From Modicisalibacter ilicicola DSM 19980 (GTDB lineage: Bacteria; Pseudomonadota; Gammaproteobacteria; Pseudomonadales; Halomonadaceae), in the NCBI RefSeq assembly GCF_900128925.1, contig NZ_FQUJ01000007.1, forward strand, positions 91,984 to 155,983: DNA of 64,000 bases, written 5' to 3'. The notes under the pieces are model-generated. The model ran no database searches. It saw only the letters and a program-made list of their open reading frames with translations, and was not told where the DNA came from. The first letter of the stretch is position 1. Each line of letters opens with the position of its first letter. A program made the translations under genes and the position numbers. Positions 18,947 to 27,210 of this stretch are shown in pieces.

Positions 18947-19380
18947 CCTGCGCCCCTTGCCCCACGTGGAGCCGCTAGTCTAGGGAAGATTCGCCACACG
19001 CGTCCATAGCACGATCCAAAAGCCCGCAAGGCGCCACGGGTCTCCCCCGAGACAGGGGTCGAGTCATTGACAGCGAGCGACGACCTTTCTACCATCTCGC
19101 GCACATCATACAGGCGCCGATTTGATCCCGGATTGCGGGCGCCGAAGCCATCGCGCCAGAAGATCGGCAGCGACGGCCTGGAAATGCAGCTAAAAGGGTG
19201 TGTCCAGCATTGATGGCCGCCCCCAGAGTCTGTGTCGGGGTGGCTCCACCGGCCTTCCGGATGTCGCGCCGAGACCGCTCCTTCCCGTCCGCACTGCTTG
19301 CATCATCGGTCAAACCATGCCACTGGGTGCCGCGTACCCGGCCCGGGCTCAAGAACGGCGTCGCGATTCGACCAGGACCA
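18947..19380. other. 434-bp divergent intergenic region between ribE and metN
   Basis: No gene is supported here. Frames crossing it upstream of metN lack a ribosome-binding site and show no family similarity. It must hold the promoters of both divergent genes. An imperfect GC-rich inverted repeat, GGCGCC...GGCGCC, lies near 19111-19141. I see no SAM-riboswitch or FMN-riboswitch core and no clear MetJ-box (AGACGTCT) array. Confidence 0.5.
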
Positions 19381-20424
19381 ATGATCACACTCGAAAACGT
19401 TTCCAAGACCTATGGCAGCGGTGCCCAGGCGATTCACGCCTTGAAGCCGACCGACCTGCACGTTCCCCAAGGCGCAATTCATGGCGTGATCGGGCTCTCC
19501 GGTGCCGGCAAGTCGACCCTGATCCGTTGCGTCAACCTCCTCGAGCGCCCCAGCAGCGGGCGTGTCTTCGTCGACGGCCAGGAGCTCACGGCCCTCTCGC
19601 CCCAGGCGCTCAACCAGGCACGCCACCGTGTCGGCATGATCTTCCAGCACTTCAACCTGCTGTCGTCGCGCACGGTATTCGCCAATGTCGCCCTGCCGCT
19701 GGAGCTGATGGGCGTCCCTCGCCGCGAGATTCGCGAACGGGTGCAGCCCCTGCTCGACCTGACCGGCCTGACCGACAAGCACGACAAGTACCCGGCCGAG
19801 CTCTCCGGCGGCCAGAAGCAGCGCGTGGCGATCGCCCGCGCCCTGGCCAGCCGGCCCAAGGTGCTGCTCTGCGACGAGGCCACCTCGGCCCTGGACCCCC
19901 AGACCACCAGCTCGATTCTCGAGCTGCTCAAGGACATCAATCGCAAGCTGGGGCTGACTATCCTGCTGATCACCCACGAGATGGAGGTGGTCAAGTCGAT
20001 CTGCCACCGCGTCGGATTGATCGCCGGCGGCGAGCTGGTCGAGGAAGCCGATGTCGGCGACTTCTTCACCGCACCCGAGACCCGCCTGGGACGCGACTTC
20101 CTCAATGCCTTTCTCGAGCTGGACCCTCCCCAGGCGCTGATCGATCGCATGCAGGCCAAGCCCGCTGAGCATACCCATCCGGTGGTGCGCCTCGCCTTCA
20201 CCGGCGACTCGGTATCGATGCCGCTCATCTCGCGCCTGACCCGGGACTGCGGCATCGACGTCAGCATCCTCGAAGCCAAGGTCGAATCGATCCAGGACCG
20301 CACCCTGGGCCTGATGATCGCCGAACTGATCGGCCCCCCGGAGCGGGTCCAGGCGGCGCTCGACTATCTCGAAGATCACGACCTGAAAGTGGAGGTGCTT
20401 GGCCATGTCCAACGCGATGCTTGA
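19381..20424 (+). CDS. metN: methionine ABC transporter ATP-binding protein MetN
   Basis: The 347-residue ATPase of the D-/L-methionine importer. Walker A GLSGAGKSTLI, signature LSGGQKQRVAIARAL and Walker B VLLCDEATSALDP are intact. The C-terminal region (about 270-347) is the NIL/ACT-like methionine-sensing domain that gives transinhibition in MetN. The start is the ATG at 19381 (MITLENVSKTYG). The frame is open further upstream, but that extension has no conserved sequence. Its 3' end overlaps metI by 20 nt. Confidence 0.95.
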   Translation: MITLENVSKTYGSGAQAIHALKPTDLHVPQGAIHGVIGLSGAGKSTLIRCVNLLERPSSGRVFVDGQELTALSPQALNQARHRVGMIFQHFNLLSSRTVFANVALPLELMGVPRREIRERVQPLLDLTGLTDKHDKYPAELSGGQKQRVAIARALASRPKVLLCDEATSALDPQTTSSILELLKDINRKLGLTILLITHEMEVVKSICHRVGLIAGGELVEEADVGDFFTAPETRLGRDFLNAFLELDPPQALIDRMQAKPAEHTHPVVRLAFTGDSVSMPLISRLTRDCGIDVSILEAKVESIQDRTLGLMIAELIGPPERVQAALDYLEDHDLKVEVLGHVQRDA

Positions 20425-21058
20425 ACTGATTTTCAAGGCCACCCTCGACACCCTCTACATGGTCGGTCTGTCCGGCCTGGTGGCGGCGGCCCTTGGCGTG
20501 CCGCTCGGCGTGCTGCTCTATGTCACCCGCCCGGGCCAGATACTCGCCCGGCCCGTGACCAATCGTGCCCTGGGCATCGTCACCAACATCGGCCGCTCGA
20601 TTCCCTTCATCATCCTGATGGTGGCGATCATCCCCTTCACGCGCCTGATCGTGGGCAGCTCGATTGGCACCAACGCGGCCATCGTGCCGCTGACCATCGC
20701 GGCGATTCCCTTCGTGGCACGTCTGGTGGAGGGGGCCCTCAACGAGATCTCTCCGGGGCTGATCGAGGCTGCCCAGTCCATGGGTGCCACACCGTACCAG
20801 ATCATCGTCAAGGTGCTGATTCCCGAGGCACGGGGCGGCATCATCACCGGCCTGACCATCACCGTGGTCACCTTGATCAGCTACTCGGCCATGGCCGGCG
20901 CCGTGGGCGGCGGCGGCCTCGGCGATCTGGGCATTCGCTACGGCTACAACCGCTTCGACCCGATGGTGATGCTGATCACCGTGGTGATCCTGGTGGTCAT
21001 GGTGCAGGGCTTTCAGAGCCTGGGGGATGCGCTGGTGCGTAAGGCCGACCACAAATGA
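20405..21058 (+). CDS. metI: methionine ABC transporter permease MetI
   Basis: A 217-residue inner-membrane permease with five membrane segments and the EAA coupling motif (LIEAAQSMGATPYQIIVKVL). The ATG at 20405 follows a GGAGGT ribosome-binding site by about 8 nt, inside the end of metN, so translation is probably coupled. A TTG 6 nt upstream is in frame and less likely. A 184-bp AT-richer gap separates it from metQ and could carry an additional promoter. Confidence 0.95.
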   Translation: MSNAMLELIFKATLDTLYMVGLSGLVAAALGVPLGVLLYVTRPGQILARPVTNRALGIVTNIGRSIPFIILMVAIIPFTRLIVGSSIGTNAAIVPLTIAAIPFVARLVEGALNEISPGLIEAAQSMGATPYQIIVKVLIPEARGGIITGLTITVVTLISYSAMAGAVGGGGLGDLGIRYGYNRFDPMVMLITVVILVVMVQGFQSLGDALVRKADHK

Positions 21059-21242
21059 TTCACCGGATACTAAATGCCTGCACGGATGAATCACTTCGTT
21101 GCGCGGTACTCAAAAACTCGCCTAACACCCAGTTATGTCTCGTTTTTTGCGTTCCGTGCGCCTTGTCCTTCATTCCGTTCGGCAATTTAGTCATTGTTCC
21201 TTGAAAAGCATCTTTCGCTGATTCACGTAAGGAGAAATACCC

Positions 21243-22070
21243 ATGACAGCTACCCTGGCACAACGCTTTCGCCCTGCTCAACTACTAGGCGCCGCCCTAT
21301 TGGGTGCCACGCTGCTCGCCGGCTGCGGCGGCGGTGACGGTGACGACTCGAGCTCGATCAAGGTCGGCACCGTCGCCGGGCCGGAAACCGAGGTGATGCA
21401 GGTCGCCAAGCGCCTGGCCAAGGAGCGGCACGACCTCGAGGTCAAGATCGTCGAATTCACCGATTATGTCTCGCCCAACGCCGCGCTGGCCGACGGCAGC
21501 CTGGACGCCAACGCCTACCAGCACGAGCCCTACATGCGCAGCATGGTCGAGGACCGCGGTTACGACTTCGCCATTGCCGGGCGCACCTTCGTCTACCCGA
21601 TCGGCGCCTATTCCGAGAAGTACGACAGCATCGAGAAGCTGCCCGACGGGGCCACCATCGCCCTGCCCAACGATCCCTCCAACGAGGGGCGTGCGCTGAT
21701 CCTGATGCACAACGAAGGGCTGCTCGAGCTCGAGGACCCGACCAACCTCGAGGCGACCCCCATCGACATCGCCGAGAACCCGCGCGATTTCGAGTTCCGG
21801 GAGATCGAGGCGGCGCAGCTGCCGCGAGTCCTGCCGGATGTGGACATGGCCTTCATCAACAACACCTTCGCCCAGCCGGCCGGCCTGAGCCTGGACGACG
21901 CCCTGATCAAGGAAGGCCCGGAGTCGCCCTACGTCAACCTGATCGTGGTGCGCGAGGGCGACGAGGAACGCGAGGCGATCCAGCAACTGGTCGATGCCTA
22001 CCAGAGCGAGGAGGTCAAGGAGAAGGCTCAGGAGTTGTTCAAGGGGGCCGCGGTCCCTGGTTGGCAGTGA
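21243..22070 (+). CDS. metQ: methionine-binding lipoprotein MetQ
   Basis: 275 residues. A signal peptide ends in a lipobox LLAG-C28, followed by a Gly/Asp/Ser-rich tether and a MetQ/NlpA-type binding domain (VGTVAGPETEVMQVAK, FTDYVSPNAALADGSLDANA, HEPYM). It is anchored in the periplasmic membrane leaflet or outer membrane and delivers methionine to MetNI. An AAGGAG ribosome-binding site precedes the ATG. It is 20 bp upstream of the free-methionine sulfoxide reductase gene. Confidence 0.95.
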   Translation: MTATLAQRFRPAQLLGAALLGATLLAGCGGGDGDDSSSIKVGTVAGPETEVMQVAKRLAKERHDLEVKIVEFTDYVSPNAALADGSLDANAYQHEPYMRSMVEDRGYDFAIAGRTFVYPIGAYSEKYDSIEKLPDGATIALPNDPSNEGRALILMHNEGLLELEDPTNLEATPIDIAENPRDFEFREIEAAQLPRVLPDVDMAFINNTFAQPAGLSLDDALIKEGPESPYVNLIVVREGDEEREAIQQLVDAYQSEEVKEKAQELFKGAAVPGWQ

Positions 22071-22090
22071 CGTGAGATGAGGGACTTGCC

Positions 22091-22552
22091 ATGACGAACT
22101 ATGAGCTGCTCGCCCGTCAGCTCGAGGCGTTGCTCGATACCCGAGACTGGCTGACCAATGCCGCCCAGACCTGCGCCTTCCTCATGCAGGAAGTGCCACG
22201 GCTCAACTGGGCCGGCTTCTATCTGCAACGGCAACCCGAAACGCTGAGCCTGGGACCGTTTCAGGGCAAGCCCGCCTGCAACCCCATCCCGTTCGACAAG
22301 GGCGTATGCGGTGACGCGGCGCGTAGCCGCGCGACCCAGCGCGTGGACGACGTCCACGCGGTTGCCGACCATATCGCCTGCGATGCTGCGTCGAGGGCCG
22401 AGCTGGTCGTGCCCATCATGGTCGCCGGGCACGTGTGGGGGGTGCTGGACCTGGACAGCCCCGTCGAGGGACGCTTCAGCGAGGAGGATCAGGCCGGCAT
22501 CGAACGACTGGTGCGCATCTTCACCGACGCCACCGACCTGCGCGCCTGGTGA
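22091..22552 (+). CDS. msrC: free methionine-(R)-sulfoxide reductase (GAF-type fRMsr)
   Basis: A single GAF domain of 153 residues that reduces free, not protein-bound, methionine-R-sulfoxide. The three redox cysteines are present at C63 (GKPAC), C73 (GVCG) and C97 (HIACD), with the same 10- and 24-residue spacing as C84, C94 and C118 of the E. coli enzyme. NWAGFYL near the start is diagnostic. A GAGGGA ribosome-binding site precedes the ATG 20 bp after metQ, so it is probably the last gene of a metNIQ-msrC unit. It is followed by a strong terminator. Confidence 0.92.
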   Translation: MTNYELLARQLEALLDTRDWLTNAAQTCAFLMQEVPRLNWAGFYLQRQPETLSLGPFQGKPACNPIPFDKGVCGDAARSRATQRVDDVHAVADHIACDAASRAELVVPIMVAGHVWGVLDLDSPVEGRFSEEDQAGIERLVRIFTDATDLRAW

Positions 22553-22594
22553 GTTTGCAAAAGCCCCGGGAACTCACTGGCCTGGCGACAATGC

Positions 22595-22632
22595 AAAACG
22601 CCCCGACGAAGACGGCTTCGTCGGGGCGTTTT
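22595..22632. terminator. bidirectional terminator between msrC and the tRNA-Val genes
   Basis: A 17-bp perfect stem (AAAACGCCCCGACGAAG with its complement, 4-nt loop ACGG) has A-T ends on both sides. It lies between rightward msrC and leftward tRNA genes and can end both transcripts. Confidence 0.92.
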
Positions 22633-22638
22633 CGAATC

Positions 22639-22715
22639 TGGTAGGACCAAGCGGATTTGAACCGCTGACCTCCACGATGTCAACGTGGCGCTCTAACCAA
22701 CTGAGCTATGGTCCT
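22639..22715 (-). tRNA. tRNA-Val (anticodon GAC), copy 2 of the tandem
   Basis: 77 nt including an encoded CCA end. The cloverleaf is complete: acceptor AGGACCA/TGGTCCT, D-arm AGCTCAGTTGGTTAGAGC, anticodon stem CCACG/CGTGG with loop TTGACAT giving GAC, and T-arm GCGGTTCAAATCCGC. It reads GUC and GUU valine codons. On the minus strand it is the promoter-distal copy, followed by the bidirectional terminator. Confidence 0.97.
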
Positions 22716-22731
22716 TCGAGCAAGGGAGCGA

Positions 22732-22808
22732 TGGTAGGACCGAGCGGATTTGAACCGCTGACCTCCACGATGTCAACGTGGCGCTCTAACCAACTGAGCT
22801 ACGGTCCT
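22732..22808 (-). tRNA. tRNA-Val (anticodon GAC), copy 1 of the tandem
   Basis: 77 nt with encoded CCA, identical to the neighbouring copy except for one base pair. Acceptor pair 7-66 is G-C here and A-U in the other copy, so pairing is kept. The 16-nt spacer indicates a single dimeric precursor transcript. Confidence 0.97.
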
Positions 22809-22865
22809 ATCTCGTGTTTGCCCCACTGCCACGGGGCGCCCTCGCGGAGCGATACGCGGCAACGG

Positions 22866-22882
22866 ATGCGTATTTTACGCAT
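22866..22882. repeat. short perfect palindrome upstream of the tRNA-Val genes
   Basis: ATGCGTA and TACGCAT flank a TTT centre between the 3' end of glpK and the tRNA promoter region. It could be a regulator half-site pair or a weak hairpin; function is not evident. Confidence 0.3.
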
Positions 22883-22921
22883 GGCATCCTCGAATGCAAG
22901 ATCGAATGCTGCACTTTTGTG

Positions 22922-24406
22922 CTACTGGCGTTTCACTCGCGCCACCGCATCCTGCCAGCCGGCATACAGGCGTTCACGCTCGCTCTCTTCCATCCTCGGC
23001 TCGAAGGTGCGTTCGCAGCGCCACAATCGGGAGATCTCGTCGAGATCGGCATACCAGCCGATTCGCAGCCCTGCCAGGTACGCTGCCCCCAGGGCAGTGG
23101 TCTCGAGGGTGATGGGCCGATCGACACGAATGCCCAGCATGTCGGCCAGAAACTGCATCACCCAATTGTTGCTGACCATGCCGCCATCCACCCGCAGCGC
23201 TCCGCTTGTCGCGGCGATGTCATCGTTCATGCAGTTCTGCAGATCCCGGGTCTGGTAGCAGACGGCCTGCAACCCGGCGGCGACGATCTCGGCGATGCCG
23301 GTATCCCGGGTCAGGCCGAAGATGGCGCCCCGGGCCATCGGGTCCCAGTGCGGCGCTCCCAGGCCGGTGAAGGCCGGCACCAGATAGACGCCATGACCAC
23401 TGCGCGTCTGGGCCGCCAGCTGTTCCGTATCCGCGGCCTCGGCAAACAGCTTGAGCCCGTCCCGCAGCCACTGCACCGTCGCCCCGGCCACGAAGATGCT
23501 GCCCTCCATGGCATAGGTGGTCCTGCCGTTAAGCCGGTAGGCCACGGTCGTCAGCAAGCGGTTTCGCGAGACTTCGGCCTTGTCGCCGGTATTGAGGATC
23601 ATGAAGCAGCCGGTGCCATAGGTGCTCTTGCCCATCCCCGGCTCGAAACACGCCTGGCCGACCAGCGCCGCCTGCTGGTCGCCGGCCACGCCGGCAATGG
23701 GCACGGCCTTGCCCAGCAGGTCTGACGCGGTCTCGCCGAAGTCGTCGCTGGAGTCGCGCACCTCCGGCAGCATTGCCGCGGGGACGCCAAACAGGGCGAG
23801 CAATTCCTCGTCCCAGGCCTGACGATGAATATTGAACAAGGCGGTGCGCGAGGCGTTGGTCGCATCGGTGGCGTGGACCTTGCCGCCGGTCAGCCGCCAC
23901 AGGAGAAAGCTGTCGACCGTCCCGAACAGCAGTTCGCCGCGTTCGGCTCGCTCCCTAGCCCCCTCGACGTTGTCGAGCAGCCACTTGAGCTTGGTCGCCG
24001 AGAAGTAGGGGTCGATCAATAGCCCCGTGCGCTCGCGGATGAAATCGGTGTTCCCGGCGCTTTCCAATTCACGGCACAGATCGCTGGTACGACGATCCTG
24101 CCAGACAATGGCGTTATGAATGGGCTCGCCGCTCTGCCGGTCCCAGATCAGGGTCGTCTCTCGCTGATTGGTGATGCCGATGGCGGCAACCTGCCCGGCC
24201 TCGACCCCGGCCTCCTCGAGCACCCGACGACAGGTACGCAGCACCGATTCCCAGATGTCTTCCGGGTCGTGCTCCACCCATCCATCCTTGGGGAAATATT
24301 GCTTGAACTCCTCCTGAGCCATGCCGGCACTGCCACCCTGGCGATCGAAGAGAATGGCCCGAGAGCTGGTGGTGCCCTGATCGATGGAAAGCAGATAGGA
24401 GGTCAT
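22922..24406 (-). CDS. glpK: glycerol kinase
   Basis: GlpK phosphorylates glycerol to sn-glycerol 3-phosphate. The 494-residue FGGY-family kinase has the N-terminal phosphate loop [25 protein letters not shown], and the FGGY C-terminal signature region ([25 protein letters not shown]). The start is the ATG at 24406, 8 nt after AAGGA; the ATG 9 nt upstream is too close to that site. It is divergent from glpR, with operator-like sequences between. No glpF glycerol facilitator gene is adjacent. Confidence 0.96.
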   Translation of the reverse strand: MTSYLLSIDQGTTSSRAILFDRQGGSAGMAQEEFKQYFPKDGWVEHDPEDIWESVLRTCRRVLEEAGVEAGQVAAIGITNQRETTLIWDRQSGEPIHNAIVWQDRRTSDLCRELESAGNTDFIRERTGLLIDPYFSATKLKWLLDNVEGARERAERGELLFGTVDSFLLWRLTGGKVHATDATNASRTALFNIHRQAWDEELLALFGVPAAMLPEVRDSSDDFGETASDLLGKAVPIAGVAGDQQAALVGQACFEPGMGKSTYGTGCFMILNTGDKAEVSRNRLLTTVAYRLNGRTTYAMEGSIFVAGATVQWLRDGLKLFAEAADTEQLAAQTRSGHGVYLVPAFTGLGAPHWDPMARGAIFGLTRDTGIAEIVAAGLQAVCYQTRDLQNCMNDDIAATSGALRVDGGMVSNNWVMQFLADMLGIRVDRPITLETTALGAAYLAGLRIGWYADLDEISRLWRCERTFEPRMEESERERLYAGWQDAVARVKRQ

Positions 24407-24435
24407 GGGCGCCATCCTTATGGTCGAGTAACGTG

Positions 24436-24455
24436 CATGTTCGTTTATGATAAAA
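24436..24455 (-). promoter_or_regulatory. GlpR operator upstream of glpK
   Basis: CATGTTCGTTTATGATAAAA matches one half of the E. coli GlpR consensus (WATGTTCGWTAWCGAACATW) well and the other half weakly. It lies 30 bp before the glpK start. A second weaker element centred on TTCGATTAAC lies near 24465-24485. Confidence 0.65.
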
Positions 24456-24620
24456 AAGACTACGCACGTTTTCGATTAACAACAAACCGACGGCAAGGTT
24501 TCACTCTCATACCATAGTCTAGGCGGCGCGAGGCCAGGCCGGTGCATACCTGCTAAGATGGCGTTTTAGCGCCGGTTTCCGTCGAAAGCGGCAAGGTCGA
24601 CAGCAGCTCCGGACAGATCG

Positions 24621-25397
24621 ATGAACCAGCAGAAACGCCACGATGCCATCCTTTCCGTGCTCAAGCGCCAGGGCTATGCCTCGATCGAACAGCTGGTTCA
24701 GGACTTCAGCGTCACGCCCCAGACCATTCGCCGGGACCTCAACCTGCTGGCCAACGAGGGGCATCTGCGGCGCGTTCATGGCGGCGCTGGGCTGGAGTCG
24801 AGCACCGTCAATACCGCCTACCATACCCGCAAGACCCTCAACCTCGAGGCCAAGCAGCGCATTGCCCGGCAACTGGCCGCCCATATCCCGGATCACTCCT
24901 CGCTGTTCATCAACATAGGCACCACCAACGAGGTGATCGCCGAGGCGCTGCTGGGCCATCGCGGCCTCGAGGTCATCACCAACAACCTCAACGTGGCGGC
25001 CATTCTCCAGCACAAGGAGGACTTCAACGTCATCGTCGCCGGTGGCCAGGTGCGCTCCCGGGACGGCGGCATCATCGGCGAGGCGACCATCGACTTCATC
25101 AATCAGTTCAAGGTGGATTACGGTCTCATCGGCATCAGTGGCATCGACGAGGACGGCTCGTTGCTCGAATTCGACTATCAGGAGGTACGCGTCGCCCAGG
25201 CGATCATCGGCAACTCCCGCCAGGTCTTCCTGCTGGCGGACCATTCCAAGTTTCGCCGCAATGCCGTGGTTCGCCAGGGCAACATCTCCCAGATCGACGC
25301 CCTCTTCACGGACCGCGAGCCCCCCGAGAGCATTCTGCGCCTGATCGAGACCCACGACGTCGCCCTGCATGTCGCTGACGAGAAAGCGCCTTCCTGA
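24621..25397 (+). CDS. glpR: DeoR-family glycerol-3-phosphate regulon repressor GlpR
   Basis: 258 residues with an N-terminal DeoR helix-turn-helix ([20 protein letters not shown], about 21-40) and a C-terminal sugar-phosphate-binding domain ([33 protein letters not shown]). It represses glpK and glpD when glycerol 3-phosphate is absent. Operators of the GlpR type lie on both sides of the gene, before glpK and before glpD, so it sits inside the regulon it should control. Confidence 0.93.
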   Translation: MNQQKRHDAILSVLKRQGYASIEQLVQDFSVTPQTIRRDLNLLANEGHLRRVHGGAGLESSTVNTAYHTRKTLNLEAKQRIARQLAAHIPDHSSLFINIGTTNEVIAEALLGHRGLEVITNNLNVAAILQHKEDFNVIVAGGQVRSRDGGIIGEATIDFINQFKVDYGLIGISGIDEDGSLLEFDYQEVRVAQAIIGNSRQVFLLADHSKFRRNAVVRQGNISQIDALFTDREPPESILRLIETHDVALHVADEKAPS

Positions 25398-25485
25398 ACA
25401 GGGCCGCTTCCCTTCTTGGCGAACGAACGCCTTTCCCCGCTCCCCGAAGAACCGCGCCGGGTCGCCGTGGTCGCCCGCGCCCTTG

Positions 25486-25505
25486 ATGTTCGTTTACGAT
25501 TAATC
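25486..25505 (+). promoter_or_regulatory. GlpR operator 1 upstream of glpD
   Basis: ATGTTCGTTTACGATTAATC has an intact left half-site and TACGA of the right half. It abuts a perfect operator by one base, giving a tandem arrangement suited to cooperative binding. Confidence 0.75.
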
Positions 25506-25506
25506 T

Positions 25507-25524
25507 ATGTTCGTATACGAACAT
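25507..25524 (+). promoter_or_regulatory. GlpR operator 2 upstream of glpD, perfect palindrome
   Basis: ATGTTCGTATACGAACAT is an 18-bp perfect palindrome that matches the GlpR consensus at every conserved base. Its first ATG is in frame with glpD, but translation from there is unlikely (see glpD). Confidence 0.88.
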
Positions 25525-25581
25525 TCCTTGCATTGCCGAACTCGCCTCCTCGGTGGGCCGGCATGTCCAGCGGAGCCGGCC

Positions 25582-27087
25582 ATGGCCACAACGCAGCAAC
25601 AGGAGCTTCTCGACCTTTTCGTCGTCGGCGGCGGCATCAACGGCGCGGGCATCGCCAACGACGCCGCTGGCCGCGGGCTCCAGGTCGGCCTGTGCGAACA
25701 GGCCGACCTGGCCCAGGCCACCTCCTCGGCGAGCAGCAAGCTGATTCACGGCGGGCTGCGCTATCTCGAGCATTACGAATTTCGCCTGGTGCGCGAGGCG
25801 CTGCGCGAACGCGAGGTGCTGCTGAAGAAGGCCCCGCACATCGTCTGGCCGCTGCGCTTCATCCTTCCCCACCAACCGCACCTGCGCCCGGCCTGGATGA
25901 TCCGCTCCGGGCTGTTCCTCTATGATCACCTCGGCAAGCGCGATAGCCTGCCCGGTTCCCATGGCCTGCGATTCGACGACAGCAGCCCCCTGATGCCCGG
26001 GATAAGACGCGGCTTCGAATATTCCGACTGCTGGGTCGACGATGCGCGATTGGTGGTCCTGAACGCCATGCAGGCACGGGACAAGGGCGCCGAGATTCTG
26101 GTGCGCACCCGCTGCGTGGAGGCGCGGGAGGAACAGGGCCAATGGCATCTGACCCTGGAAGACACGCTCACTGGCGAGCGCTTCGAGCGCCGTGCCCGAG
26201 CCCTGGTCAATGCCGCCGGCCCCTGGGTAGAGAGCTTCATTCGCGGCCAGGCGAAGCGCCAGTCCCGCTATGGCATCCGCATGATCCAGGGGAGCCATAT
26301 CGTCGTGCCGCGCCTCAATACCGACGAACGCGCCTACATCCTGCAGAACAAGGATGGACGCATCGTCTTCGTCCTGCCCTACGAGAACGACTTCAGCCTG
26401 CTCGGCACCACCGACGTGCGTTACCAGGGCGATCCTGCCGCGGTCAGCGTCAGCGACGACGAAATCGCCTACATCCTCGAGGTGGTCAATGCGCACTTCA
26501 AGGTTCAGCTTGCCGGCGACGATGTGGTGGCAAGCTTCTCCGGCGTGCGGCCATTGTGCGACGACGAGTCCGCGGACCCCTCGGCGATGACCCGGGACTA
26601 CACCCTGGACCTGGATCGTCATGGCGCCCCCCTGCTGTCGGTGTTCGGCGGCAAGATCACCACCTATCGCCGGTTGGCCGAGGCCGCCCTACGCGATCTC
26701 GGATCGGTGCTTCCTGCCATGGGCGAGCCCTGGACCGCCACGGCGTTGCTGCCCGGCGGTGATATCGGCAGCCAAGCCGACTTCACTCGACGACTGCTGC
26801 ACGACTACCCTTTCCTGGGCGAGAAGCGTGCCAGGCGTTTCGCCAGCAGTTACGGCAGCCTGAGCCTCGGGTTTCTCGAAGGCTGCCGCGCCTCCGAGGA
26901 CCTGGGCGAGGAGTTCGGCGCCGGCCTGACCCGCCGCGAGGTCGATCATCTGATCGCCAACGAATGGGCGCGCGAGGCCGACGACATCCTGTGGCGGCGC
27001 ACCAAGATGGCACTGCGCCTGGACGAGTCGCAACGTCGGCGCCTCGCGGACTACGTGCACTCCAGGACGAGCCAGCGGGCGGCATGA
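25582..27087 (+). CDS. glpD: aerobic glycerol-3-phosphate dehydrogenase
   Basis: GlpD is a membrane-associated FAD enzyme that oxidises glycerol 3-phosphate to dihydroxyacetone phosphate and passes electrons to quinone. The 501-residue product opens with the FAD-binding LFVVGGGINGAGIANDAAGR. SSKLIHGGLRYLE and FGGKITTYR are typical of the family. The start is the ATG at 25582, 7 nt after a GGAG box. The frame stays open to an ATG within the operator at 25507, which cannot be both operator and sensible start. It is 184 bp after glpR and likely its own transcript. Confidence 0.95.
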   Translation: MATTQQQELLDLFVVGGGINGAGIANDAAGRGLQVGLCEQADLAQATSSASSKLIHGGLRYLEHYEFRLVREALREREVLLKKAPHIVWPLRFILPHQPHLRPAWMIRSGLFLYDHLGKRDSLPGSHGLRFDDSSPLMPGIRRGFEYSDCWVDDARLVVLNAMQARDKGAEILVRTRCVEAREEQGQWHLTLEDTLTGERFERRARALVNAAGPWVESFIRGQAKRQSRYGIRMIQGSHIVVPRLNTDERAYILQNKDGRIVFVLPYENDFSLLGTTDVRYQGDPAAVSVSDDEIAYILEVVNAHFKVQLAGDDVVASFSGVRPLCDDESADPSAMTRDYTLDLDRHGAPLLSVFGGKITTYRRLAEAALRDLGSVLPAMGEPWTATALLPGGDIGSQADFTRRLLHDYPFLGEKRARRFASSYGSLSLGFLEGCRASEDLGEEFGAGLTRREVDHLIANEWAREADDILWRRTKMALRLDESQRRRLADYVHSRTSQRAA

Positions 27088-27210
27088 CCCTTCTTCCCTG
27101 ACATGCCAGGATCGAGATGCTTCGAGGGGGGATGAATGGCACCATGTCATTCAAGAACGTAACAACAACCCCGCTCGCGAGCGAGTGCTCGCCCGTCAGG
27201 AGACAGCCAG

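Noticed and set aside
18947-19380. A SAM or FMN riboswitch upstream of metN or ribE
   Set aside because: No conserved aptamer core (such as the RFN box or SAM-I segments) is visible; only an unspecific GC-rich inverted repeat was found.
22642-22808. tRNA-Val pair as an integration (att) site with an adjacent island
   Set aside because: Both tRNA 3' ends are intact, but no integrase gene or duplicated 3' tRNA fragment is found on either side.
25507-25581. N-terminal extension of GlpD from the ATG in the operator
   Set aside because: It would translate a perfect GlpR operator, lacks a ribosome-binding site and has no similarity to GlpD N-termini.
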